Source: Lysobacteraceae bacterium
GTDB lineage: Bacteria > Pseudomonadota > Gammaproteobacteria > Steroidobacterales > Steroidobacteraceae
Length of the DNA: 5,326 bases
Direction: 5' to 3'
Assembly: GCA_012516015.1 (NCBI GenBank)
Contig: JAAYXG010000003.1
Span: 1-5,326 of the forward strand
Below are positions 5,174 through 5,326 of this stretch, one piece after another. The notes beneath the pieces were generated by a model. That model saw nothing but the letters and a program-made list of their open reading frames with translations. It had not been told where the DNA came from and searched no databases. Made by a program: the position numbers and the translations under genes. How positions within the stretch are numbered: the first letter of the stretch is position 1; every line of letters begins with the position of its first letter.

Positions 5174-5326
5174 GTGCGGGTGCGTTTGCCGCGTCCTGCG
5201 GCCGCCGCACGCCTTCGACCTTCCTTCGGGTCGACGAGCAATGGACGCAGAATCTCGATTCGATCCCCCGCGCGCACGACCTGACTTCGGGTAACGGCCC
5301 TGCCGAAGATCGCGCAAGGCGCTTCC
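5170..5326 (-). CDS. rnfH: RnfH family ubiquitin-like protein (UPF0125), C-terminal part
   Basis: The reverse strand from the window edge to the TAA at 5170-5172 encodes about 51 residues; the N-terminus is outside the window. Visible motifs are [18 protein letters not shown] followed by [19 protein letters not shown], which match the conserved end of RnfH (FGK..., DGDRVEIYRPL..DPK..RR). RnfH adopts a ubiquitin-like fold, and its biochemical function is not established. It is named for association with rnf operons, but the usual neighbour is the ratA-smpB toxin/tmRNA-partner locus. Its stop overlaps that of the convergent bamE by 4 bases, and bamE-rnfH convergence is the standard gammaproteobacterial arrangement. 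The Arg/Ala/Lys-rich tail is typical. Confidence 0.88.
   Translation of the reverse strand, partial: EAPCAIFGRAVTRSQVVRAGDRIEILRPLLVDPKEGRRRAAAAGRGKRTRT

Noticed and set aside
1..5326. A novel defence, mobile or biosynthetic system
   Set aside because: Nearly every base is accounted for by known housekeeping genes with intact motifs and short regulatory gaps. No repeats, integrase, transposase, toxin-antitoxin pair or unknown operon is present.

Overview
This is a compact housekeeping segment from a high-GC proteobacterium, most likely a deep-branching gammaproteobacterium (Xanthomonadales/Nevskiales/Steroidobacter-like). That placement is an inference. It rests on HrcA lying directly beside grpE, a Fur of gammaproteobacterial type, and a BamE-RnfH pair at the right end. 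HrcA is absent from E. coli and its close relatives. The order hrcA < nadK > recN > fur < bamE > is also, from memory, the one seen in many betaproteobacteria, while grpE next to hrcA and rnfH next to bamE look gammaproteobacterial. The species cannot be named from this window.

Left block (1-1258, minus strand): the first codons of grpE, then the complete heat-shock repressor gene hrcA. Transcription runs leftwards, presumably into the dnaK-dnaJ chaperone genes outside the window. A sigma32-like promoter candidate sits at the 3' end of hrcA, and a GC-rich hairpin lies between the two genes.

Divergent control region (1259-1521): 263 bases with no convincing gene. It holds a good sigma70-like promoter facing hrcA, a TATAAG -10 element facing nadK, and a nested inverted repeat.

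Central block (1522-4142, plus strand): nadK and recN, fused as an operon by a TGATG stop/start overlap. NAD kinase makes NADP; RecN is the SMC-like double-strand-break repair ATPase. recN meets fur tail to tail with only 14 bases between stop codons.

Right block (4157-5326): fur (minus) is divergent from bamE (plus) across a 153-base regulatory region. Fur is the ferric uptake regulator; BamE is a lipoprotein of the outer-membrane assembly machine. bamE then overlaps the end of rnfH (minus, incomplete) by a few bases.

I see no mobile element, CRISPR array, RNA gene, phage gene or unknown multi-gene system. The points worth a second look are residue changes in conserved motifs of RecN and NadK, the regulatory signals around hrcA and fur, and the mosaic gene order.
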